The translations under genes were made by a program, and so were the position numbers. The notes beneath the pieces are model-generated. The model ran no database searches. It had not been told where the DNA came from and saw only the letters and a list, made by a program, of their open reading frames with translations. Source: Butyrivibrio proteoclasticus B316 (lineage in GTDB: Bacteria; Bacillota; Clostridia; Lachnospirales; Lachnospiraceae). From it: DNA of 64,000 bases. Positions 33,514-42,508 of this stretch are shown here, piece by piece. The stretch spans positions 1,602,001 to 1,666,000 of the forward strand of contig NC_014387.1 in NCBI RefSeq assembly GCF_000145035.1, in the 5' to 3' direction. Positions within the stretch are counted from its first letter, which is position 1. Every line of letters starts with the position of its first letter.

Positions 33514-35352
33514 ATGATTAGAATAAATCAGATTAAAATACAGCATGATGGGAAATATCATGATTCTAATGAATTAAGAAGTATTCTAACAAAAAAAGCT
33601 TGTAAGAGTCTTAGAATAAATGAAAAGAATATAGAGAAATTCGAGATTATCAGGCATTCCATTGACGCTAGGAAGAAGCCTGATATTTTCCATATATATA
33701 TGGTGGATGTGGCGCTTAAGGGCTGCGATGAGAATGTCGTAGTTAAGAAGTGCAGAGACAAAAACGTAAGTGTAATTGCTGATAAAGGATATAGCTTTTC
33801 AGAGCAGGTTGAAATTAGAAGAAAAGTTATAGGAGAGAGTTTTACAGAAGCGGAAGCTCTCGAAAATGCTACACATGTATATGAACAAAATGGCAATGTT
33901 AATAAGGATAATAACAAAAACAGCAATAAGGTTGTAATAGTAGGCGCTGGGCCGGCAGGACTATTTTGCGGATATATGCTGGCTATGAATGGTTATAAGC
34001 CAATACTCCTTGAGAGAGGCGCAGATGTTGATGAAAGAACCAGAATTGTAGAGCATTTCTGGAAAACAGGAGAGCTTAATACATCAACAAATGTCCAGTT
34101 TGGAGAAGGAGGAGCTGGAACATTCTCAGACGGTAAGCTTAATACCATGGTCAAGGATAAGGATGGAAGAGGAAGAGAAGCGCTTAGGATATTTGTAGAA
34201 AACGGTGCTAATGAAGATATTCTTTATGAAGCCAAGCCACATATTGGAACAGATATTCTTAGAAATGTTGTCAGGAATATAAGGGAAAAGATTATAGCAT
34301 GTGGAGGCGAAGTCCATTTTAACAGTCAGGTAGTTGATATACTTACAAGTGGTGACCATGTTATCGGTGTTAAGTATATGTCTTTATGCCAAAATGATGA
34401 AGACCATACTAATACTGATAATCCCGGGTCAGAACAAATAATTAAATGCAACAAAGTTGTACTTGCCATAGGACATAGTGCAAGAGATACCTTCTACATG
34501 CTAAAGGATAAGAAAGTCAATATGGAGCCCAAGCCTTTTGCGGTTGGATTTAGAGTTGAGCATCCTCAGGAGCTTATCAATTTATCGCAATATGGTCAGG
34601 AAAAGCCAGATGGACTAATGGCTGCTCCATATAAGCTTACTGCAACCACAGATGCAGGAAGAGGAGTCTATTCATTTTGCATGTGTCCCGGAGGATACGT
34701 TGTAAATGCTTCATCCGAGGAAGGCATGCTTGCTGTTAATGGAATGAGTTACAGCAGGCGTGATGGCAAAAATGCTAATTCTGCCATAATCATTACCGTT
34801 GATCCTAGAGATTTTGGCAGTGAAGATGTTTTATCAGGTGTTGAGTTCCAGAGAAGACTTGAGAAAAAGGCTTATGAACTTGGAAAAGGTAAGATTCCGG
34901 TAGAATTCTACGGAGATTTCAAAAAGGCAATTGATGTAGAAACAAAAGCGTGTGGCACCGATAAGGCTGAAAGTGATTGCAATGATGCTCATGTGATACC
35001 TCAGGTTATTGCTTTTGCTGATGGCAAGAAGAATACTCCAAATATGTGCGGAGAATATGTATTTGCTGATGTTCACACTATTCTTCCAACTGATCTTAAT
35101 ACAGCTTTTGTCGAGGGAATGGAAAAGTTTGGCAGGATCATAAAAGGCTATAACAGCGACGGAGCCCTTGTATCCGGTGTTGAATCAAGAACATCTTCAC
35201 CTGTTCGCATAAACAGGGATGACACATGCCAGTCTGTTAATGTTCGCGGCTTGTATCCTTGTGGTGAAGGAGCTGGTTACGCAGGAGGGATCATGTCTGC
35301 TGCCATGGACGGCATGAAAGTTGCAGAGTTCATTGCAGCGCAGAATATCTAA
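33514..35352 (+). CDS. FAD-dependent dehydrogenase of the COG2509 type
   Basis: 612 codons from ATG 33514, with AAAGG at 33502-33506; an in-frame GTG at 33487 lies inside the palindrome and lacks a site. A first domain of about 100 residues (IRINQIKI..., ...DARKKPDIFHIYMVDV) is typical of these proteins, followed by the FAD fold VVIVGAGPAGLFCGYMLAMN (about 139-158), FGEGGAGTFSDGKLNT, VLAIGHSARDTFYML, and the C-terminal GLYPCGEGAGYAGGIMSAAMDG. The family is widespread in Firmicutes and uncharacterised. It is unrelated in subfamily to the HI0933-type enzyme just upstream, though both are flavoproteins. Confidence 0.88.
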   Translation: MIRINQIKIQHDGKYHDSNELRSILTKKACKSLRINEKNIEKFEIIRHSIDARKKPDIFHIYMVDVALKGCDENVVVKKCRDKNVSVIADKGYSFSEQVEIRRKVIGESFTEAEALENATHVYEQNGNVNKDNNKNSNKVVIVGAGPAGLFCGYMLAMNGYKPILLERGADVDERTRIVEHFWKTGELNTSTNVQFGEGGAGTFSDGKLNTMVKDKDGRGREALRIFVENGANEDILYEAKPHIGTDILRNVVRNIREKIIACGGEVHFNSQVVDILTSGDHVIGVKYMSLCQNDEDHTNTDNPGSEQIIKCNKVVLAIGHSARDTFYMLKDKKVNMEPKPFAVGFRVEHPQELINLSQYGQEKPDGLMAAPYKLTATTDAGRGVYSFCMCPGGYVVNASSEEGMLAVNGMSYSRRDGKNANSAIIITVDPRDFGSEDVLSGVEFQRRLEKKAYELGKGKIPVEFYGDFKKAIDVETKACGTDKAESDCNDAHVIPQVIAFADGKKNTPNMCGEYVFADVHTILPTDLNTAFVEGMEKFGRIIKGYNSDGALVSGVESRTSSPVRINRDDTCQSVNVRGLYPCGEGAGYAGGIMSAAMDGMKVAEFIAAQNI

Positions 35353-35370
35353 TAAATTGAGGTTAGGTCT

Positions 35371-35868
35371 ATGAATAAAGATATAATTCCTGAGGACTAT
35401 ACTCTTGGGCTTGCGCTTTTTGATGCTATCCCGGTTTTCCTTTTTGGAGCTGCATGCTTATTATTATGGAGAATGACATCGAGCATACCCATTCTTATAG
35501 GTGGTATAATTTGTTTTATAGCCGGAATTCTCAAAGTCGTGTGGAAAATAATAGTAGTTGTCATGAATAAGAATATATGGCCTCTTTTTATGCAGATGAG
35601 AATAGGCATGCCTGCAGGGTTTATTTTAATAATTGCAGGAGTGGCAGTGGGGGCAATAACAGGCAGCGGAAGGGCTTTCTTTGCGGCTATGGCACATTTT
35701 ATTCCCTTGGTTCTTCTTACTGTTTCATTTATTGGTTTATTTGGAATGATCATGTGTTCAAGAAAACTTGATAGTGTAAAAGCAAGCTCAAACTGGATAG
35801 AGGAGATTTGCAATACGCTTGCACAGGGAGCTTTTCTTGCTTCCATGATCGTGGCATATACATTATGA
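35371..35868 (+). CDS. Small hypothetical membrane protein
   Basis: 165 codons, 18 bp after the FAD dehydrogenase. Five hydrophobic segments (about residues 13-31, 38-64, 78-96, 106-128 and 145-165) leave almost no soluble part. I recognise no family. The stop overlaps the start of the cyclo-ligase gene (ATGA at 35865-35868), so the two are translated together, but this does not imply a shared function. GAGGTTAGG precedes ATG 35371. Confidence 0.7.
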   Translation: MNKDIIPEDYTLGLALFDAIPVFLFGAACLLLWRMTSSIPILIGGIICFIAGILKVVWKIIVVVMNKNIWPLFMQMRIGMPAGFILIIAGVAVGAITGSGRAFFAAMAHFIPLVLLTVSFIGLFGMIMCSRKLDSVKASSNWIEEICNTLAQGAFLASMIVAYTL

Positions 35869-36470
35869 ATATTGATAAAACAACAATCAGGAAAAAAATA
35901 ATAGAGAAAAGAGACTCTCTTTCTAAAGAAGAAATTAGTAAAAAAAGCATGTCTATAAAGGAGAGTCTGATTGAAACCTCCGAATATTCAGAGGCTGAGA
36001 ACGTTCTGATTTATGCATCTATGAGAAATGAAGTGATCACAGATGGTATTATTAAAGATGCGCTTTCCAAAGGAAAAAATGTCTTTTGCCCTAAGGTTAC
36101 AGATAAAAAAAGCCGTCAAATGACATTTGTTAAGATTGAGAATCCGGATGATTTTGTCAAAGGTTATTATGGAATTCGAGAACCCTTAATTACGGATAAA
36201 TCTGTAATATGTAAGGATAGCGGACTTAATAGTCTTGTTGTTATGCCTGGAGTTGTTTTTGATAGAAGCAGAAACCGTATCGGCTATGGCGGGGGCTTTT
36301 ATGATACTTTTTTATCTGATCATTCCACTTTCAAAAAAATAGCTCTGGCTTTTGACTGTCAGCTGTATGAAGGCTCAGAAAATGGCAGTTCTGATGAGTT
36401 CCCCTGTGAGCTTTTGGATGAACATGATGTTAAGCCGGATAAAATAATCACAGAGTTCGAAATCATATAG
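35865..36470 (+). CDS. 5-formyltetrahydrofolate cyclo-ligase
   Basis: 201 codons from ATG 35865, which overlaps the previous stop; the in-frame upstream start at 35808 is inside the preceding gene. The enzyme uses ATP to turn 5-formyl-THF into 5,10-methenyl-THF, returning a storage folate to the active pool handled by FolD. Motifs: KTTIRKKIIEKRDSLS at the N-terminus, the LVVMPGVVFDRSRNRIGYGG core (residues about 126-145, phosphate loop with GYGGGFYD), and a basic/acidic C-terminus. Length matches the YgfA/MTHFS family. It ends the operon; a promoter region for the sugar transporter follows. Confidence 0.93.
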   Translation: MNIDKTTIRKKIIEKRDSLSKEEISKKSMSIKESLIETSEYSEAENVLIYASMRNEVITDGIIKDALSKGKNVFCPKVTDKKSRQMTFVKIENPDDFVKGYYGIREPLITDKSVICKDSGLNSLVVMPGVVFDRSRNRIGYGGGFYDTFLSDHSTFKKIALAFDCQLYEGSENGSSDEFPCELLDEHDVKPDKIITEFEII

Positions 36471-36578
36471 AATATTTGATTCTCTCAGAAACTGTATTTT
36501 TTATATTAAGTTGTATTCTTTTTTAAAATTTACAAAAACAATTTTGAATATTCCATTTTTTATATACTCTTTCTTTCC

Positions 36579-36630
36579 TATAATGAGTACTGTAATCAAG
36601 TGATGAGTTTCCTAAGTCGCCTCGTCACTT
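36579..36630 (+). promoter_or_regulatory. -10 element and leader hairpin ahead of the sugar-binding protein gene
   Basis: TATAAT at 36579-36584 is a good -10 hexamer with no clear -35. Downstream AAGTGATGAG (36598-36607) pairs with CTCGTCACTT (36621-36630) through ten pairs including one G-T, at about the expected 5' end of the mRNA. The loop could also pair GAGTT with AACTC at 36635-36639. Confidence 0.45.
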
Positions 36631-36667
36631 AACTTAACTCATTTTGAGAAGGGAAGGGTTTTTTATT

Positions 36668-38041
36668 ATGAAAAAGAGAATTCTTAGTACTCTTGTTTGT
36701 CTGACAGTAGCAGCTACAACCATTATGGGCTGTGGTTCACAGGCTCCATCAAATGCCGGAAGTGACACGCCTGCTGCCGAGACCAAGACAGAAGAAGCAA
36801 AGACAGAGGAAGCAAAGACAGAAGAGAAAGCCGCTGATACAACAGCAGAAGCTTCCGGGGACAAGGTTACACTTTCAATTTACACACAGTATGCAGACGA
36901 CGATACAAAGGTTCCTTATGATTATGCTGTAGAGCAGCTTGCAGAGGCTTATCCAAATGTAGAATTAAACCTTATTGTACAGGCTCAGGACGATGGTCAA
37001 ACGCTTAAGACTCTTGCAGCTACAGGACAGCTCCCTGATATCTATCAGGCAAGTACAGATATTATCAATACATTCCGCGAGTCAAACCAGATCATGGTAC
37101 TCAACGACGTAGCTCAGTCTACAGGATTTCTTGATAAGCTTTATGATGCAAACAAGGATCTTGCTTATGCAGAAGATGGAAACATTTATGCTTTCCCATT
37201 CTCTGGACAGGAATATGTTCTTTGGTATTACAATAAAGCTCTTTTTGCTGAGAACAACCTTGAAATACCTGAGACCTATGATGATCTTCTTAACTGCATT
37301 GAAGTATTCAAGTCTAAGGGAATCACACCTCTTGCACTTTTTGGTCAGGAGGGCTGGAATACAGCTGCTGCCTATGACGTAATTGCTACCAGATATGCAG
37401 AGGGCGGAATCAAAGCTCTTGATGAGGGTAAGGCAAACATCACAGATGAAGGTTATGTAAATGCTGCCAAAAAGATGGAAGAACTCGTAGCAGCAGGCCT
37501 TTATCAGGAAGATGCTACAACAACTAATTATGACCAGGCTTCAGAGAAGTTCCTTTCAGGCCAGGCTGCTATGTTCATTAACGGACAGTGGTACATTGAG
37601 GACGCAACTAAGACACTTGGTGATGATGTTGACTGGATGTTCTACCCTGCAGAAGATGCTGCCTCCTATGAAGCTGGCAAAGCAGTATTTTCAGGCGGTG
37701 GTTCAGCTTCAGGTTTTGCAGTAAATCCTGATTCAGAAAATGCGCAGCTTGCAGCAGAGGTTGCTGAGTTCATTACAGAGAAGTACTGTGAAGCAAAGGT
37801 TATGTACAGACACAATCCACTTGTTGCTATTGATACAGGAAAAGAACCAGACTCAGAATATCCTGCAATGATGAAGAAGCTTTCAGATACACTTCCTTCT
37901 ATTACAGCAACAACAAAGTTTACATGGGGACTTACAAACTCAACATTCAATGATGCAATTCAGTCAGAGTCACAGGGACTTGTTTCAGGACAGTTCTCAG
38001 CTGATGAATTTATTCAGGATATTGAAGATACAATGGAATGA
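36668..38041 (+). CDS. Sugar ABC transporter substrate-binding lipoprotein (family 1)
   Basis: 457 codons from ATG 36668, with AAGGGAAGGG about 8 nt upstream. A lipoprotein signal peptide ends in the lipobox IMGC at residues 19-22, then a flexible linker with three near-copies of KTEEA (residues about 39-53), then a family 1 solute-binding fold (VTLSIYTQYADD..., ATGQLPDIYQAS, AFPFSGQEYVLWYYNKALF, GQAAMFINGQWYI). It is the extracellular, membrane-tethered binding component for the two permeases downstream. The sugar is unknown; family 1 proteins mostly take up oligosaccharides. No ATPase gene is in the cluster, so a shared MsmX-type ATPase is likely. Confidence 0.92.
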   Translation: MKKRILSTLVCLTVAATTIMGCGSQAPSNAGSDTPAAETKTEEAKTEEAKTEEKAADTTAEASGDKVTLSIYTQYADDDTKVPYDYAVEQLAEAYPNVELNLIVQAQDDGQTLKTLAATGQLPDIYQASTDIINTFRESNQIMVLNDVAQSTGFLDKLYDANKDLAYAEDGNIYAFPFSGQEYVLWYYNKALFAENNLEIPETYDDLLNCIEVFKSKGITPLALFGQEGWNTAAAYDVIATRYAEGGIKALDEGKANITDEGYVNAAKKMEELVAAGLYQEDATTTNYDQASEKFLSGQAAMFINGQWYIEDATKTLGDDVDWMFYPAEDAASYEAGKAVFSGGGSASGFAVNPDSENAQLAAEVAEFITEKYCEAKVMYRHNPLVAIDTGKEPDSEYPAMMKKLSDTLPSITATTKFTWGLTNSTFNDAIQSESQGLVSGQFSADEFIQDIEDTME

Positions 38042-38082
38042 TATTAACTAGGGTAATAACTTTTTAGAGAAGGGTTACATAA

Positions 38083-38128
38083 GTGCGGGGTATGGCAGAA
38101 TAAGGGGTTATATCTGCTGACCCCGCAC
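38083..38128 (+). promoter_or_regulatory. Intercistronic stem-loop between binding protein and permease genes
   Basis: GTGCGGGGT (38083-38091) and ACCCCGCAC (38120-38128) pair perfectly, with GCAG/CTGC continuing inside the loop. AAAAT follows rather than a T tract. Such stems commonly protect the 3' end of binding-protein mRNA, giving more binding protein than permease. Confidence 0.65.
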
Positions 38129-38184
38129 AAAATATGTTGCAAGCTCATACTAACTAACACAGCACTAATAATGGGAGAAAAACC

Positions 38185-39096
38185 ATGAAAAAATACATGG
38201 GAAATAAACTGGCTATATTACTATTTATATTGCCGGCACTTGTAATCTTTATCACATTTGATTTTATTCCGATCATTCAGGTATTCGCATATAGTTTTAC
38301 GGATTGGAATGGTCTTACAATTCCGAATTTTACAGGACTTAAGAACTACATAGACCTGTTCACAGATAGAGTTTTCTTTACATCAAACAGAAACCAGATC
38401 ATCTTTGCGATAGTAATAACCGTTTATCAGATGCTGTTTGCAACTATTTTTGCAATTACAATTTCTGATAAGAAGATGAAAGGCAGAAAATTCCTGAGAG
38501 TTGCATATTTTATTCCTGTTATCCTCTCTGTAACAGTTGTATGCCAGTTATGGAGCGCTATCTTAAGCGGAGAGGGACTTCTTAACAAACTCTTTGAAGT
38601 CGCAGGCTCTGATTTTAAGCAGAACTGGCTCGGAGACAGATACAGAGCGATTTATGTAATAGCATTTGTAAATGCCTGGCAGTGGATGGGATATCAGTTC
38701 GCTCTTATAGTAGCAGGTATCAAGTCTATCCCTTCTGATTATTATGAGGCTGCAAGAATTGATGGATGTTCAAATGTTAAGGCACATATGAAGATTACAA
38801 TCCCGCTTCTTGCTGAGACTTATAAGTTCTGTCTTATCATTTCACTTACGGGTGGTATCAAGGCCTTTACTGAGATGAATATCCTGACTGGCGGAGGCCC
38901 TAACAAATCGACATTTACACTTACATATATGATGTACAATGCTGCATTTAAAAAGAGTAACTATGGATACGGCCTTTCAGCGGCGTCAATCATGGTTCTT
39001 GAATGTATGCTTGTAATGCTGGTGATCAACTTTATTTTCAGAGACAGAGACCAGAAAAAGGAAGAAGAAAAAGCAAGGAGGAAGCGCAATGCGTAA
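38185..39096 (+). CDS. Sugar ABC transporter permease, CUT1 first permease
   Basis: 303 codons from ATG 38185 (GGGAGAAAAACC upstream). Six membrane helices; the cytoplasmic EAA loop reads DYYEAARIDGCSNVKAHMKI (about residues 190-209), which docks onto the ATPase. FTDWNGLTIPNFTGLKNY near the N-terminus is typical of MalF/MsmF/LplB-type permeases. It ends eight bases inside the next permease gene, so the pair is coupled and should form the heterodimeric channel. Confidence 0.94.
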   Translation: MKKYMGNKLAILLFILPALVIFITFDFIPIIQVFAYSFTDWNGLTIPNFTGLKNYIDLFTDRVFFTSNRNQIIFAIVITVYQMLFATIFAITISDKKMKGRKFLRVAYFIPVILSVTVVCQLWSAILSGEGLLNKLFEVAGSDFKQNWLGDRYRAIYVIAFVNAWQWMGYQFALIVAGIKSIPSDYYEAARIDGCSNVKAHMKITIPLLAETYKFCLIISLTGGIKAFTEMNILTGGGPNKSTFTLTYMMYNAAFKKSNYGYGLSAASIMVLECMLVMLVINFIFRDRDQKKEEEKARRKRNA

Positions 39097-39934
39097 AGAA
39101 AGTTCTAATAAAACACTGCATTATATATTTGTTGCATTTTGCTGGATCTACGCGGCTTTTTCGCTGTATCCTCTGATATGGATGCTCTTTTATTCATTTA
39201 AGACCAATCAGGAAATATTTGTAACAAATCCTTTTGGTTTTCCATGGCCGTTACATTATGAAAACTATATTACAGCCTGGACCAAGTATGATGTACCTTT
39301 GTATTTCATGAACAGTTTACTTGTTTCTGTTGGAACTGTAGCTATAACTATTTTCAGTGCGCTTTTATTTTCCTATGCTACAAGCAGAATGGTATGGAAG
39401 CTTAAGACCTTCACAAGGCTCTTTTTGGGACTTGGAATGTTTATTCCGGTTCAGGCCATAATGATCCCTGTAGTTAAAGTGGTTCAGAAGTTTAATCTTA
39501 TGGGGACAAGATGGTCGCTGATTTTTCCGTATATAGCTATTAACCTTGCTTTTGCATGCATGGTATACTACGGTTTCTTTAAGGGAATTCCTATGGAGCT
39601 TGAAGAGGCAGCCTGTATGGATGGAGCTAATATTTATCAGACATTTTTTATGATAATTGAGCCCCTGGTCAGACCGGCTACTGTAACACTTGTGATATAC
39701 ATATTTCTAAATGCCTGGAATGAATTTATTCTGGCGAATGTTGTGGTAGGAAGTATTCCGGAGCTCAAGACACTTCCTCTTGGAGTGTTGTTCTTCCAGG
39801 GAGAATTTACGACTGACTGGGGAGGAATGGGTGCAACAATGGTAATTGCTTCTTTTCCTGCAATAATTGTCTATTCAATATTCTCTGAACAGGTTGAAAG
39901 CGCAATGACTATTGGCGGCGCCGTTAAGGGATGA
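39089..39934 (+). CDS. Sugar ABC transporter permease, CUT1 second permease
   Basis: 281 codons from ATG 39089, overlapping the first permease by 8 bp, with AAGGAGG at 39076-39082. Six membrane helices; EAA loop EEAACMDGANIYQTFFMI (about residues 171-188); WNEFILANVVV near the C-terminus is typical of MalG/MsmG/LplC-type subunits. With the upstream permease and lipoprotein it forms an importer; regulation by the kinase/regulator pair downstream is likely because the same arrangement is found in YesMN/LplABC-type loci. Confidence 0.94.
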   Translation: MRKESSNKTLHYIFVAFCWIYAAFSLYPLIWMLFYSFKTNQEIFVTNPFGFPWPLHYENYITAWTKYDVPLYFMNSLLVSVGTVAITIFSALLFSYATSRMVWKLKTFTRLFLGLGMFIPVQAIMIPVVKVVQKFNLMGTRWSLIFPYIAINLAFACMVYYGFFKGIPMELEEAACMDGANIYQTFFMIIEPLVRPATVTLVIYIFLNAWNEFILANVVVGSIPELKTLPLGVLFFQGEFTTDWGGMGATMVIASFPAIIVYSIFSEQVESAMTIGGAVKG

Positions 39935-39935
39935 T

Positions 39936-39980
39936 AATATGTTATACTAGTTAGATAAAACCTACGGAGAATAACATATT
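39936..39980 (+). repeat. Inverted repeat flanking the ribosome binding site of the YczE-like gene
   Basis: AATATGTTAT (39936-39945) is the exact reverse complement of ATAACATATT (39971-39980), which ends directly before ATG 39981. ACGGAGA lies in the loop. TATACT at 39943-39948 overlaps the left arm and could be a -10 element, so an operator is possible. Confidence 0.55.
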
Positions 39981-40634
39981 ATGAATAAATCACTAAAAAA
40001 ACGCATTGGTATGTCACTGTTTGGAGTTATTACATGTGCAATAAGCGTTGGCATCTTCAAGATAGCTGCACTTGGTGTTGACCCTTTTCAGTCTTTTATG
40101 GCAGGACTTGATTACCTTGTTCCAATCAAATTCGGTACTCTTTATGTGATCGCCAATGCGGTGATGTTATTATTTGCTCTTATTTTTGACAGGCATTATA
40201 TCGGAATAGCAACTTTCATAAATTTGTTCCTGCTTGGTTACATTACTCAGTTTACTTATGAGTTTCTGGGTACTGTTATAGTTGAGCCGGGGATAGCTGT
40301 CAGAGTTTGCTGTCTCATTATCGGTGTTGTTATTCTTTGCTTTGGATCGGCATTTTATATGACAGCTGACCTTGGCGTGTCAACATATGATGCGGTTGCT
40401 CTTATTATTGTTAACACCTGGAAAAAAGGTAAATTTCAGTATGTCAGGATCATGACTGATCTCGTATGCATTGCTATAGGAATAGGTCTTTTCCTCATGG
40501 CCGGGGGACAGATCAGGCAGATTCCTACAATTGTTGGATTTGGCACGATCATCACTGCATTTTTTATGGGACCGCTTATTGAGTTTTTTAATGTTCATAT
40601 AACAAGGCCTTTTTTGGCAAAAGAGCAAAAATAA
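39981..40634 (+). CDS. YczE/YyaS/YitT-family integral membrane protein
   Basis: 217 codons with five to six membrane helices. MSLFGVITCAISVGIFKIAA and LGVDPFQSFMAGL (residues about 11-42), and later GSAFYMTADLGVSTYDAVAL, match the YczE family of membrane proteins, whose transported substrate is unknown. The protein starts directly after an inverted repeat. It stands between the sugar transporter and its probable sensor kinase, with 14 bp to the kinase gene, so all may be linked. Confidence 0.8.
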   Translation: MNKSLKKRIGMSLFGVITCAISVGIFKIAALGVDPFQSFMAGLDYLVPIKFGTLYVIANAVMLLFALIFDRHYIGIATFINLFLLGYITQFTYEFLGTVIVEPGIAVRVCCLIIGVVILCFGSAFYMTADLGVSTYDAVALIIVNTWKKGKFQYVRIMTDLVCIAIGIGLFLMAGGQIRQIPTIVGFGTIITAFFMGPLIEFFNVHITRPFLAKEQK

Positions 40635-40648
40635 CAACTAGATGAAAT

Positions 40649-42505
40649 ATGGAAAATAAAGATTTTAATAAAATGAGCCTGAGAGACATGGAGGAGTATA
40701 CTCCAAAGGGCAGGCGCTCAGGAAGAGAGCATGCCCGTAACATGTCTATCAAGTATAAGCTTGCATCAATAACAATTCTGGTGGCACTTATTCCAATGGT
40801 GGTACTGATTGTTTTGATGCTTTTTTTCTATAACAGAGCAATCATGCAAAGGGCTGACAAACAGATAGAAGAAAACATCCGTATTATGTCAGACAGACTA
40901 TCTTCGGTCTTACAGAATGGCGAACTTTGTTCTAACAACCTTACTATAGAATTTGGCAGCTACTATAATGACAAGTCTATGAAACAGGTAACTAGAGATA
41001 ACAAGGTGATCAGTCAACTTTCTCAGTCACTTCTCATCTATAATGGCATTACTTCAATAGTATTTATAGACAGGAATGGAGCTTTTTATTCGACTGACCC
41101 GGCCTTTTATCCTGAGAGTGTTAATATCAAGTACTCAAGTTATGTTCTTGGTCTTTCAGATGCCGGTGGCAAGACAGTAATGATGGATATTTCGGAAAAT
41201 CCTTTTTACAGAGAGGGAAAAGAAGTTATTACTCTTGGCAAGCATGTACTCAGCACTGTAACAGGAACTCATTTGGGCTATCTTTTTATAAACATGAACA
41301 AGGATTACCTCATAGAAAATTCTCAAAGTGAAATAAGCTATTATTTTCTCTATGATTCCTTTGGTAATATCATGAAAAAAGAAAATGCCAATGACCATAT
41401 ATATGAAGATGAGGAACTTATTGAAAGCCTTCTTACGACAAAGGAGAAGCTGATAAGACACAATAATGAAACCTACCTTCTGTCCAAAAGTGCTATAGAT
41501 AAATACAACATGACGGTTGTCGGCATAACCAATCTAAATAAATTCAATGTCACAGGAAGAGACCTGAAATTTATAATTCTCACAACAGGTTCTTTTACGG
41601 CAGTTTTGCTGATAATATCAGTCTGGTTTTCTGCCAATTTTGTTACTAAGCCTCTAAAAGTATTGCACGATGGAGCAGAGCAGATTGCTGAAGGAGATAT
41701 GAGCGTCAGATTCAGATTCAGGACCAAGGACGAAATAGGACGTCTTGGACGAATATTTAACTACATGACGCAGAAAAACTTAGAGCTATTAAAACAGGTT
41801 GATGAGGAAGCCAAAAAGAAAAGAGAATACGAGCTTGCCCTTATTCAGGAACAGGTTAAGCCTCATTTTTTATATAATACTTTAGATATTATAATAATGC
41901 TTATTGAGATGAACCGCAGTAAAGAAGCGGCAAGGGTTACGCATAAGCTTGCAGACTATTACAAGAATTCTTTGTCGGGAAGCGAAGAGATAGTTTCTAT
42001 TGAAAGAGAAATCCAGATAATAAGGGACTATCTTGATCTTCAGACTATGCGTTATGGAGATAAATTTACCTACGAAATAGATATAAGTCAGGATATTTGT
42101 GATTCAAAGATTCCCAAGATGACGCTACAGCCGCTAGTAGAAAATGCTATTTATCATGGGATTAAGAATAAGTCTGGGAAAGGAAAAATCTGCGTAGCTG
42201 GAAAACATGCAGGAAGCACTGTTGAACTTACTGTTACGGACGATGGAATTGGAATACCTGAGACTGAACTTATGAAATTAAATGATATTCTTGGCAAGGA
42301 TGAAGGTTTTGACAGCGAAGAGAAGAAAATGGCCAAGGAAGCAGAAATAACTGACCATGACTCTATAAAGGGTGGAAGCCATTTTGGGCTTTATAGCGTT
42401 GCCAAGAGAATAAGATTATATTTTGGAAAAGAGTATGGCGCGAAAATCATAAGTAATGAAAATGAAGGAACTACTATAGTTATAACACTGCCATTCGGAG
42501 AATAA
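40649..42505 (+). CDS. Sensor histidine kinase, YesM/LytS type
   Basis: 618 codons from ATG 40649; no strong ribosome binding site is visible, so ATG 40673 is an alternative or translation is coupled. Membrane helix 1 is at residues 38-60, an extracellular sensor of about 240 residues follows, helix 2 lies at about 307-331, then HAMP (TKPLKVLHDGAEQIAEGDMS). The phosphorylated His is in QVKPHFLYNTLDII (about 399-412), the His_kinase family of YesM/LytS. The ATPase part has LVENAIYHGIKNK and DDGIGIPE. It should sense an extracellular sugar or binding-protein complex and phosphorylate the regulator encoded four bases downstream. Confidence 0.94.
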   Translation: MENKDFNKMSLRDMEEYTPKGRRSGREHARNMSIKYKLASITILVALIPMVVLIVLMLFFYNRAIMQRADKQIEENIRIMSDRLSSVLQNGELCSNNLTIEFGSYYNDKSMKQVTRDNKVISQLSQSLLIYNGITSIVFIDRNGAFYSTDPAFYPESVNIKYSSYVLGLSDAGGKTVMMDISENPFYREGKEVITLGKHVLSTVTGTHLGYLFINMNKDYLIENSQSEISYYFLYDSFGNIMKKENANDHIYEDEELIESLLTTKEKLIRHNNETYLLSKSAIDKYNMTVVGITNLNKFNVTGRDLKFIILTTGSFTAVLLIISVWFSANFVTKPLKVLHDGAEQIAEGDMSVRFRFRTKDEIGRLGRIFNYMTQKNLELLKQVDEEAKKKREYELALIQEQVKPHFLYNTLDIIIMLIEMNRSKEAARVTHKLADYYKNSLSGSEEIVSIEREIQIIRDYLDLQTMRYGDKFTYEIDISQDICDSKIPKMTLQPLVENAIYHGIKNKSGKGKICVAGKHAGSTVELTVTDDGIGIPETELMKLNDILGKDEGFDSEEKKMAKEAEITDHDSIKGGSHFGLYSVAKRIRLYFGKEYGAKIISNENEGTTIVITLPFGE

Positions 42506-42508
42506 AAA

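Noticed and set aside
36770..36840. Tandem repeat coding KTEEA in the binding lipoprotein
   Set aside because: Three near-copies form an ordinary flexible linker behind the lipid anchor; it is not a separate repeat element.
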